Shown piece by piece: positions 22,301-32,492 of a stretch of DNA of 60,000 bases. Both the position numbers and the translations under genes were made by a program. This DNA is from Membranipora membranacea (Eukaryota > Bryozoa > Gymnolaemata > Cheilostomatida > Membraniporidae). The stretch's first letter is position 1. Each line of letters opens with the position of its first letter. The DNA lies in contig OU612072.1 of NCBI GenBank assembly GCA_914767715.1, positions 6,698,001 to 6,758,000 of the forward strand. Direction: 5' to 3'. The notes below the pieces were generated by a model. It worked only from the letters and a program-made list of their open reading frames with translations. It ran no database searches and was not told the origin of the DNA.

Positions 22301-23662
22301 AGATTTTCGAGAGGCTCGACGATGGAGAGATGCCCTTGACGAGGGAATTCATGGAACATGAATACTTTCATGTTCCAGCCACAAGCAGTACACAGGTATA
22401 CAAGCAATCAATAGTGCCTTAAAAGCTCTTTGGTGCTTCTGAGAAAACACAGCGTACTGAAATTGCTAGTAAGCAAATATTCACTGGAGGTCTTATCAAG
22501 CTTGACTATTTAACTACACCATGCCAGACTTCTTACACATTTATGGCTTATTTTATTTATTTATGCCAGACATCTTACACATTTATGTCTTTACTTGTAG
22601 GACAGCATACACAGCTACTTCAGATGTCTGTCCAACTATGGACTCCATTACTTAAACCTCACAAACGCTGCCAAAGAGGGTGACATAGGAAGATACATTC
22701 TCAATCTAAAACGAAATCTCGAACTATTCCTCGCATACAACCCCATCAGTAAATATGCTACAGAAATGGTTGACTCCCTTTTCAAACTACAAGTGCAGCT
22801 AAGTCCAGAAGAAGCAGTTTCAGCAATGGCAGGTAGGTTACTGTAGATATATAACAGGTGTGCTCATTGGGATGCTGCCACTGCCAAAGATAGATTATCA
22901 TTATGAGATTTAAAGTTTGTTTGATGAGACAATCATTCCTGTAAAAATTGCGAGGGAACTTGAACGCTTCTGTAATTACAATTTTAACAGTTCAACTCAA
23001 AAGGATAACACTTTTATTATGAGAATGAACTTGTATCGAGTATAAAACTGGTCGAATGAAGATAAAACCATGAGATTATAACATTTTTATGTTTAGGACT
23101 GTACGTAAAAAAAGGAGAAGTCATAAAAGAAGTGGATCTTGAAACAGAGATCCATATAGAGAGAGTTAAGACCATGATATCGTCACTAGGCGCTAACAAA
23201 GAAAAGGAGACGGCAGTTGAAAGGGTGACAGGTATGTTAACAGCACCCTTTGTTTACATTTAAGATGGCAGTCAAGGAAAAGGTTATTACTTGTTGAGCA
23301 TATTATCCTGTTATCACTAGCAAGTAGGTAATTATCACTTTTGCAACTTGATAGGGACTCAGCTGGTGCATAACTGAGGTATTTTTTATAACAGGATGCA
23401 CTTCTTTTAACAGGATGTGCCTCTGCACTATCAGAAATAAAAGATGTCATGGTATCAAGCAGACGGACACCCTATAAAACAAAGACATCGACAACTGCAG
23501 ATCTTAAACAAGCGGTAACAGCAATAAACAAAACAAAACCCTGGAAGTTCGCCAAAAGAGAATGTGCAGTTAAGGCAACAACCTTTAGAATAGACATGTC
23601 AGTAACATTGAGGGAGCGAGTAAGACAGCTTATACTGAACCAGTTGGATTTCAGAACTTTAC
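19387..23662 (+). CDS. DUF6589-domain protein, at least 13 exons
   Basis: Proposed exons: 19387-19525, 19689-19855, 20158-20415, 20506-20655, 20793-20940, 21070-21218, 21405-21571, 21711-21851, 22031-22169, 22229 or 22286-22395, 22601-22832, 23097-23231, 23414-23662 (the last may read on to a stop at 23685). Nearly all have clean AG acceptors and GTAAGT-like donors. Landmarks in order: DNINITVQRQVEALRRES; VVMFDQMKLGDCANYLI; VPSYGDQMTRRNLDLARGL; PWHTRQDILE; NLTNAAKEGDIGRYILNLKR followed by KYATEMVDSLFKL. From memory of the family, the order of these blocks, especially the EGD...KYA.E end, fits DUF6589, a domain of unknown function common in multi-copy invertebrate and fungal proteins and possibly transposon-derived. 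About 600 residues are visible. The gene converges on the RecQ-like gene. No catalytic role can be claimed. Confidence 0.72.
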
Positions 23663-23921
23663 GTGAGTCTTCTATTCCTGTGTAATAGACAACAAAAACC
23701 CTTGAGTGGGGGAACGTCAGATATTCCCTAGCATTATTCTTTCAATGAGAATGTATACTGAAACAAAAAAGCCATTCTTGATCACGTATCAATTAATCAT
23801 GGAAGTTGTGTCCACTTGGCTTATGAAGGGACAAATCAAAGATAGATAGATAAAAAACTTGCTCTGTGCAACTTTGACCACAAATGTACACTACCCTAAC
23901 AATATTTACAGAATGACATAC

Positions 23922-26251
23922 CTCACATGACATGGAGCACTTGCTACAACAGGATACACCTCCTGATTCAGTATCATCTGCAGCTGATCGCTGATCCCCA
24001 TACTGTCCATAAAGGTACACCTAAGAAAAAAGATGAGAGTTCAATCATCAACGATAATTTGGGAATATAACATGATTTTATACAGTAATAAATTAATTAT
24101 AAAGACGAATGCTATATATAACGTATTGCCATGCATCCCTGACTATTTATCAACTATCAATATTTTCATATGGGCATTGTAGGTCTAAGTGAATGTTAGA
24201 CAATTTATAAGAGAATAATGGTTTGCTATGAACTTTTTACACTTACCCTGGGGCATTCAGCATTGATGAGCTTTTTCATCTCTTCAGGAGATTTTCCAAG
24301 CTCTATATTGTTATAGTGTAATTTGACTATGCATTTTCTTCTGTCACGGCCACCTCTACCGATCTGTTGAACAAACTCAGGAAGAGAGCCGGCTGGCTGA
24401 ATGAATATGACTTGCCTTATGTCTGGAATGTTAACCCCGATACCAAATGCCGTGCTGGCGATGATAACTCTGTGTCTGTAACAAAAATTTAGGTGTGTCA
24501 TGAAGACTGAATTGATGATTTTGTTGACCCTTTTTAATACCTGTTATGTTGTGTTTAATAAAATATATTTCTCTAGTAGTATGTCAATTTATAATGCTTT
24601 GTTGTTTTTAAATAGTGAACTGAACATACCTGCTGTCTGGTCTCTGTAACTCTTTGATGATAAAATCTTGAGTAGAACTCTCCATCTGGCCGTGGAATTG
24701 GACGACTAGTTTAGATGAGAGACTTTTAGTGCTGCCATGGTACAATGATTCTTCAAGATTTCTGGTCAGGAAGCATGTCATTGGGGTAATGAGAGTATGG
24801 CCAGTAAATATTATTGTTTTGGGAAATTCTATGAGTTGATTTTTCAAGTCATTTACAAGAGGGGTTAATATATCACGCAGGGCTGTTTCGTTTTGATGAG
24901 ATTTAAGGTAAATGCCAAAAAAAAATCGAGTAAAGTTATGTGGAATGGTTATTAATGTAGGGGTATTTAGCATCAAGGATTTCGTTATTGAGGGTAGTTT
25001 TTCATCAGCCACAGTTGCACTCAGGGCAAGGACTACAGGAGTGCAATATGATAGACGACATACAGCAGCTCCGAGTGCTCCAAAGGCTTTTCTGAATGAT
25101 TTTCCCCTGCAAAATAGGTAGAAGGACCTGATATTGAAGGTAGTAGAATATCGACAATCATGAACCAACAGCTGATTCTTTGATGTTGTATTGAACAGTA
25201 GAAAAATTGTCAGAGAACAATTTGCACCTGCTTTAATTTTGTATTGTTTGTGGTTAGAGCTTTCAAATAGAGTTTCCCCCACCAATGGACAAGGGCTTGA
25301 ACATTTGACCTCGACAGGGTTTGAACCTGAACAGAAACTCCAGCAGTAACCAACAAACAACATCAGTAAACCAAAAGTAGCCGATAGCAGTTATCAAGCT
25401 TGAAAGGTACTGTACCAATCCATCACAAGATGGCATTCATCGACAGCAACAACTCCTACACATATTCTATTATCATCTAGGAGGCTTACAAGCTCGCTTG
25501 TGTGCTCTGGCAGCGTGATGAAGTACTGTACTGTAGTGAGGTCAATTTCCTGATTGTCTAAAATCAGGTAAAACAGTAAGTAACAGCAAGTAATACTTAC
25601 CACATTGCCTACTTCCAATGACTTTTAGAATTACGCACCTCGTACGATTCCCCATTACATGTACTATAAAAACCTGTATATAACTACATATCATCACACA
25701 TGATGGCATGCTGAATAGCTTGTGTAATACACTGTAATATATATATATATAATCTCTGTGCTACAACCACTGGAAAATGACCAGAATGTACCTACTTTTG
25801 CTGAAATGACCATTTCCGCATACATATACTCCTTTACATTTTAGCTTGCATAACTGATCGGCAATCAGTGCATTTGTTGGTAGAATGATAATTATAGGTA
25901 AATTCATCATGAATGGCAGCAGCTGTAATATAAGTGGTACGTTTCATGCAAATTGTCCACAAAGTACTATCTATCACCAGCTGGGTTAGTCGATGTATGT
26001 ACCATATAAAACAGTACTGTTTACATCACTTTCCATGAGTCATATAGGGTATGCTTTCAATTAAAAAAATGACAGTCCCTCTAACTCCTTCATTTGTCCA
26101 ATAAAACTTACCCAAAATATGAGTGATTTGCCAAGCCCTGTTGGCACACGCACAATAGTATCCTTTCTCTGAGCTATTACAGTTTCTAGAGCCTCCAACT
26201 GGTATGGTCGCAGACCAGTAATACTAAACTCCACACCTGCAGTCTGCTCAG
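23922..26251 (-). CDS. RecQ-like SF2 DNA helicase, six exons seen
   Basis: Exons on the minus strand: 26112-26251, 25796-25922, 25416-25557, 24630-25106, 24247-24475, 23922-24020; if the last donor is not used the frame runs to a stop at 23793. Motifs in order: motif 0 LRPYQLEAL; Walker A VPTGLGKS; motif Ia ILPTNALIADQLCKL; motif II VDECHLVMDWGKSFRKAF (DECH where RecQ has DEAH); motif III LALSATV; helicase C with FTGH, VVQFHGQMES, ASTAFGIGVNIPDIRQVI and QQIGRGGRDRR; then YGQYGD and a CCSKCSMSCE zinc-binding remnant typical of the RecQ C-terminal region. About 400 residues cover the helicase core. No HRDC domain or clear start codon was found, so both ends are incomplete. Family role: ATP-driven 3'-5' unwinding of DNA. 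It may be a host gene or transposon cargo. Confidence 0.87.
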
Positions 26252-26521
26252 CTGTTAACAACAAGGTTTTACTCAGGCCAATATATGAGCCCTACAGCTA
26301 CACAGATCAAGGACTGAGCACAGGTCACAAATGTGTGTTTAGGTGTTTACTTAATGTGTGATCTCTGACACCAGTTATGACAATGACTAGAGTGTTGCGC
26401 TCCCATGATACAGCTTGCTTCAGGGGAAGAACTTCCTTGGTTGGTACTGAGTGAACCAAATGACTCATTCAATGAGTTAACTCCTTGGTAGAGCCAAGGA
26501 GTAAAAGACAGTCCTTGGTAG

Positions 26522-26570
26522 AGCCAAGGACATACATACATACACACATACAATACATACATACACGTGT
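26522..26570. repeat. CATA microsatellite beside AACTCCTTGG hairpins
   Basis: An impure (CATA)n run lies here, directly after CTCCTTGGTAGAGCCAAGGAG (26479-26499) and a second TCCTTGGTAGAGCCAAGGA copy. These two small hairpins share the motif CCTTGGTAGAGCCAAGG. Confidence 0.8.
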
Positions 26571-26879
26571 TGTATATTTACCTTTTGTTGCTCCCTCTCT
26601 AATGAATAATATTCTTGTTATGTTTTGTATTTATAATGATAAAAACTTTAAACGCTAAAATAACCAGTTTCCTTATAATAGTGTGTAAACCCGTATTGTC
26701 ATATGTTTTTACAAAACCACGGTGAATGCTATTTTCAAAAGAATTCGCGAATTAGGTCAATATTTTTGACACGTGATCATAACAAACATAGATTTCAAGT
26801 AGAAGACATAGAATTGGCCAGCATGGGAAGGAGTAGACAACTACCACTAGTAAAAAATATACTGTATTGAACCAGGTAC

Positions 26880-29110
26880 AGGTGGTTCAGAGGAGCATGC
26901 AGTTGCACCTGGTATTAAGTTTGATAGCTAATCTTGGTTCAAAAGGTTCTTAATCTTGATTGAAACATCCTAGGGATTCATTCAATATGTTGAGGTTGTT
27001 GTCTCCTCTTTGATCCAAACATCCAAATCTATGTCATCCTAAGTAGTGTTATTTTACATAGATTTGGGGACTTAGTCTTTTCAGCTTGATTTTTCTCCGA
27101 TGAACAAACAGCGGTATCAAACATATCAAACACAGTCTGAATCTGTGATTTACAGCAATTAATCGTATTAATTTTTATGTATATGTAGTGAGTCAAGCTC
27201 AGGGGTTCGGGGGGTTTCCAGGTGGTCTCATCGAGGAGGATAGGGGATGTCGCGGGCTGCGAGGGGAACTGACCCAATGCCTAAATGGTACATATGAAAT
27301 ATTTTTACAGCAATACATTTAGGTTTACATTCATTCAAAAGGTTGTAGTGCTTGATTAATACAGAGAGTTGGTCCCAAACTCCCTGATTAATACAGACGA
27401 GGAACACCAAAAATGTTTTCATATGAGTGAGTTGTCCCCTCTTTGATAAAACAGCCAAATCTATGTCATCATATATAGTGTTATTTAACATAGATTTGAG
27501 GACTTAGTCTACTCGGCTTACTTTTTTTTCCGATGAACAATCGATGATATAAAAACACAGTCTGAATCTGTGATTTAAAGCAATTCATTGTATTAATTAT
27601 TATGTATATGTGGTGAGTCAAGCCGAGACTCGAGAGGTTTGGGTTGTTTCCAGCTGGGGTCATCAAGGAGGATAAGAGGTGTTGCGGGCTGTAAGAGGAA
27701 CTGATACAACGCCCTTATGATGGATAAAAACTTATTTTTACAGCAATGCATTGAAGATTACGCCCATTCAAGAGGTTGTAGTGCTTGATTAAAACAGGAG
27801 CTTGTTCCAAACTCACTGATTAACACAGAAGAGGGATGCCAAAGTTGATTTGATATGAGTGAGTTGTCCCCTCTTTGATCAAATAACAAAATCTATGTCA
27901 TCCTATATAGTGTTATTTTACATAGATTTAAAGATTCAGTCTACTTGGCTTACCATTTTCACACTAAACAAGGAATGGTATCAAACAAAGTCTGAATCAG
28001 AGGAGCTTGCATTTGCACCGTGAACTAAGTTTGAAGCTAAAATTGATTCAGAAGGTTCTAAATCTGGAAACAGACCATGGACACATTCAATATTTTGAGT
28101 GAGCTTTCCCTCTTTGCTCAAAACCCCAAATCTATGTCATCCTATGTAGATTTGAGGACTTATATTAATGAACTCCCCTACTCGGCTTGCGTTTTTTTCC
28201 TGATGAACAAAAAGTGGTATCAATCATATCAAACACAGTCCGAATCTATGGATAACAGTAGTTATTTTGTTAATTGTAGTGAGTCAACCTGAGGGGTTTG
28301 GGTGGTTTCCAGCTGGTGTCAACGAGGAGTATAGGGGGTGATGCAGGCTGTAAGGGGAACTGATACTATGCCCAACATATTTTTACAGCAATGTAATGAA
28401 GCTAACATTCATTCAAGAGGTTCTAGTTCTTGATTAAAACAAGAACTTGTCCCAAACTACCTGATAAATACAGACGAGGGTCACCAAAAATGGTCTTATA
28501 TGAGTGAGTTGTCCCCTCTTTAATCAGACCAGCCAAATCTATGTGGTCCATAAACTTAATAATTATTAATAAGTCTATGATGTCGTCTTATATATTGTTA
28601 CATAACATAGATTTGAAGGATGAGTCTACTTGGCTTACTTTTCCACGCTAAACAAGCAGTGGTATCAAAGTCTGAATCTGTCATTGACAGCACTTAATTA
28701 ATCCCATAACTTCTTATATGTGTAGAAAACTTGAGGTGTGTCAAGCAGAGAGGTTCGGGAGGTTTCTGGCAAGTGTCATTTGAGAGGATGGGGTGTCGTA
28801 GACAATACTGGGAACTCAAACATGAATGAATCGGTTTTTACAGTGATGCCTAGAAGCTAACATCAATTCAAAAGCATCTAGTACCTGATTGAAGCATACT
28901 AAGGCCATCACAATCATTTTTAGTGAGTTAGTTGTCCACTACCTCACTAATATTGTGTTATGTGTTATTTAACATAGATTTGCAGATTTATTCTATTTGG
29001 CTCAGTTTATTTCAAAATGATCAAGCAGTAATATCGAATATGTCAATGATTTACAGCATTTAGTCATAATAATTTTAATATATGTGCAGGAAATTCTGTA
29101 AGGTGAATGA
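26880..29110. repeat. Diverged tandem array, unit about 430 bp, about five copies
   Basis: Landmarks recur in order: GTTGTCCCCTCTTTGAT (near 26998, 27430, 27862, 28103, 28506, 28930), AAATCTATGTCATCCTA, TTATTTTACATAGATTT, AGTCTGAATCTGTGATT, GGGTGGTTTCCAG, CAGCAAT, then CTTGATTAATACAG and TCCCAAACTCCCTGAT. Spacing is about 430 bp except for a shortened unit of about 240 bp at 27862-28103. Copies differ by many substitutions and indels. Short ORFs inside it are not conserved between units, so it is treated as non-coding satellite-like DNA. Confidence 0.85.
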
Positions 29111-30330
29111 TTATTTCTAAAATTTAAGTTTTTGCAATTTATGTTATTCATACGTTATAGGTTATAAAGTGATAACGAATGAGCGTAAATCCATGAATTA
29201 CTAGAATGATTGGAATATAAAAAATAAAAAATAGATTAGGCGCTTTGCATTGAATAAGTAAATAAGTATACCAGACATGACAACACAATGTTTGGAGTTT
29301 TTTTTTAGATAATTTTGTGCTCTTCTGTTTCCTCTGCAATGTTTGTTCTGTTAGCCATATACCACTAGTATTAATCTGAAAGGCAATAAAATTGAGGGTT
29401 ACTTCGGCAAAACAAATGATGCTTATTTTCTCCCGATTAAACCACCAGGTCAAGAACAAGGAAAAGTGAAACAGCTATGGAAAAAATGAAGCTATAGATA
29501 ATCAACAATTTTATATTTACTTTTAAAACGAAATAAAGGTTATGAGCAGACTGAGAATGAATTAAGAGCAGCTTGAATACCAATTCGATATGGATTCAAT
29601 GATTGTGCCAAGATGAATACAGCTGAGAAAATTAATTATGTACTTCGCAACCTCAATTCCAGTAAATAAACCATCCAGAATTTTTCTGTTGTCTAGACTA
29701 TCTCTTCTTCCAGATGCGGCTAGTTGTTGGTAGTGGCATTCCATTATTACATCAACTGTGGGCTATGGTTGATAATGGATTGTAACAACCAGCAACCTGT
29801 GCAGTGTCTGAGCACACATATATTGGTTGTGATTTTGCTTATTGGCTGTTCATGCTCCTGGACATCATATTTGATTGCAAAGGTTAACTTTCTTTGGTAA
29901 TACAATGACAAACAATTCCTCATTTGTAGGTCTTATTACCAGAACTCACTCAGTGGGATGGTTATGCTTACCTTCGGAGGGTAATTGAGTCTGGACCAAT
30001 CCTGGGCCATCCTGTTGGTTCCAACAACACCAGTTCGTGCTATCGGAATACTTCACCCATAACGATACCATCCTGATAATACAAAACACAATGAAAACCA
30101 ATGTATATCTTCAGATCTTATTACGTTTACTAATTATTCCAAAGAGGAGATCTTTTTCTCCGTGTAAATAATCTTCTCCTTAAATTTAATTTTTTATAAA
30201 GTTTTTATCATTTATTGGTTGTTATCTGCTCTTTGGCCATGTCAGGATAACTCTGAACGAAGACTTCAGTGATGAGCAGAGGGCAAGATTCACCAATTGT
30301 TCTGAACAAAAGCATACTTAACAGGAATCC
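29111..30330. other. Intergenic, no gene recognised
   Basis: AT-rich; short ORFs on the minus strand at 29148-29459 and 29562-29744 show no known motif and no convincing splice context. Nothing else was found. Confidence 0.45.
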
Positions 30331-30520
30331 GCGACAACTTGGCCCGGGCCAAGTTTGGCTCGGGCCAAGTTTGGCTCGGGCCAAGTTTGGTTCGGGCCAA
30401 GTTTGGTTCGGGCCAAGTTTGGCTCGGGCCAAGTTTGGCTCGGGCCAAGTTTGGCTCGGGCCAAGTTTGGCTCGGGCCAAGTTTGGCTCGGGCCAAGTTT
30501 GGCTCGGGCCAAGTTGTCGC
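30331..30520. repeat. 16-bp GC-rich minisatellite with exact inverted ends
   Basis: Eleven copies of the core GGGCCAAGTT occur at exactly 16-bp spacing (unit GGCTCGGGCCAAGTTT, some with GGTTCGGG). The array opens GCGACAACTTGGCCCG and closes with its exact reverse complement CGGGCCAAGTTGTCGC, so the unit is an expanded version of the terminal repeat. It is far more GC-rich than its surroundings. Because 16 is not a multiple of 3, all frames stay open and give repetitive ORFs such as ARAKLGPSQTWPEPN; these are not considered genes. Confidence 0.93.
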
Positions 30521-30599
30521 GCTTCCCTTAACAGTTTTCATAAACGGATTTGTGATTTCCCATGGTATTGATCAGCAAATGTCTGTTATCTGCTGTTGT

Positions 30600-30884
30600 T
30601 GTTGACTGAAACAAGGTCACACAGAGAATCTACAGTCACATGATGTTAGCACTTATGTGTTACCTGTGGAGTTGTCCTATCATAAGGTTTGTTGTCATGT
30701 TGTCATACATGTACTTTGTACATGTATCTTGGAGTTGTCCTCTCTGCCCTGACCTATATATGACAGAGACTGACTTGACCGTGACCTTGATTGAAGAGAC
30801 ACACATGAGCACTTGTCTACTGACTTTCATGGTGAGTGGACTGCCTTATATCTTGCCATCCTGATAGAACCCAACTTCGCAACA
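30600..30884 (+). repeat. Probable 5' LTR of truncated LTR element
   Basis: The sequence ends AACTTCGCAACA just before TGGTGTCAGTTGTGAG (30885-30900), a primer-site-like TGG start. A TATA box CTATATAT lies at 30754-30761. A long leader then leads to a gag-like ORF. The LTR left edge is not fixed; no second LTR was found in the window. Confidence 0.5.
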
Positions 30885-31281
30885 TGGTGTCAGTTGTGAG
30901 ATATACTTAGGAGAGGTGAAGGTGAAGTGCTAGGAGAGGTGTAGAGGAGAAAGTGAGGTGTATAGGAGAGGTGAATGAGTAGGAGATAAGGTGTTATTGA
31001 GGAGAGGAGTAAGGAGAAAAAGGTGTGTAGAAAAGGTGTTTAGGTGAGTTACTAACTAGGAGTGGAAAGCCCTAGTTTAGGTGAGGAGGAAGTGTAGCCA
31101 AGGTGTATGAGAAGTGAAACATCCAAAAATCAAACAACAAAAGATATTTTCCTCCATCTTTGTTCACAAATTTTGGCTGGAAATTTGAGTAAAAGTTTTC
31201 TTTGTGTTCTTGAATACAATTTGAACTTGAATTGCTTGAGTATACCCTAGCTTACTATTGTATAAGTTGTACACTGGTGCC

Positions 31282-32475
31282 ATGGCTAGTATCTTTGCTA
31301 GTCTACCTGTGTTTGTTGTAGACTCATCCAATGTCCATGGGTCATTTAAGCGGTGGTCTGTTGAGTTTAATCTGGCTTTAAGAATGAAGTCGATTGAACT
31401 TGGCTATGACATCGAAGAAGTGACTACTGGCACTGGTGGTTCTAGAGTTACCGAAAAAGTGAGGGTGCCTCGCTTCGGTGAAGATGCAAAGCTGGCGTCT
31501 TTGCTCTGGTGTATGGGCAGTGATGCTCGTGAAGTAGTGTCATCGCTTGGTGTTGACTTGTTTTCCACATCTTTGGAGTTCTTAGATGTGTGGAACTTGT
31601 TGAGAGAACACTTTGAGCATGACGAGTCTGAGTATGTTAAGTTGGACAAGTTTGTTACCTGTCAACAACTTGACAATGAAGATGAACGCGCTTATCTTCT
31701 GCGTGTTGAAGGACTGAGTAGGCAATGTGATTTCTCCGGTGGCAATGTCAGGGAGAGATTTGCATTGTTGATCGCAGTAAGAGGTTTGCGTAACTCAAAA
31801 TTGAAGTTTGAGATGATGGCTGATGATGAGTTGAACTGGGTCAAGATCAACAAAGTTTTAAGGGCAAGACTAGCTGCGCAAGAGTCTTTGAATGCCTTAA
31901 ATAGATCAGACCCGACTTATGCGCTGTCAGAGAGTAAACAGGTCCCTGCTAAAATACCTGTTAAAGTTGAAGTACACGCTGAGTCTAGTGTAGTTCGTGA
32001 TCCAATCAATGTTGTACCAAATGTTACTGTTATACAGGCGCATGTTGGTGAAGTGAAGTGTCGTCCTCACCGAGAGAGAAGTGATGAGAGTAGTGTAAGT
32101 AATACTTATCATGATGCTTATAACCATTCTAATCGAGGTTCTGACAACAAGAGATTTTGTAGTGACAACCATCGTTATAATGGTGATGGTGGGAGTGATC
32201 ATGATGATTACCCTTCACCTGACCGTGAAAGGAGGTATGTAAGTCATAGTAGTAGTCAGCATTCTGGCTGTTATATCTGTCATAAAAATGATCATATTGC
32301 GCGTTACTGTCCTGAAGGCGGGTGTTTCAGATGTCAAAGGATGTCACATCCTTTGACATCTGAAACACCCGCCTTCAGGACAGTAACGCGCAATATGATC
32401 ATTTTTATGACAGATATAACAGCCAGAATGCTGACTACTACTATGACTTACATACCTCCTTTCACGGTCAGGTGA
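31282..32475 (+). pseudogene. gag: Gag-like ORF of an LTR retrotransposon, truncated by inverted duplication
   Basis: The likely start is ATG at 31282 (MASIFASLPVFVVDSS). The N-terminal half has a capsid-like stretch (FKRWSVEFNLALRMKS, DAKLASLLWCMGSDAREVV, LDVWNLLREHFEHDESEY). Near the end there is a zinc knuckle CYICHKNDHIARYC with canonical CX2CX4HX4C spacing, then the start of a second one (CFRCQRMSH), where the sequence folds back at 32345. The last ~45 codons are the reverse complement of the preceding region read in a new frame. No protease or polymerase follows, so the element is a 5' fragment. Confidence 0.75.
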
Positions 32476-32492
32476 AGGGTAATCATCATGAT
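32198..32492. repeat. Perfect 147-bp-arm palindrome ending the gag-like ORF
   Basis: Positions 32198-32344 and 32346-32492 are exact reverse complements around a single central C at 32345. After 32492 the sequence is unrelated to gag. This is an inverted terminal duplication of the 3' end of the gag fragment, either a real foldback event or an assembly or read artefact. Confidence 0.95.

Noticed and set aside
25290-25340. B-box-like GGTTCAAACCCTG on the minus strand as a SINE
   Set aside because: No A box at proper spacing, and it lies in an intron of the RecQ-like gene without repeat boundaries.
30208-30605. Overlapping ORFs encoding ARAKLGPSQTWPEPN-type repeats on both strands
   Set aside because: They are translations of the 16-bp minisatellite; every frame is open because the unit length is not a multiple of three.
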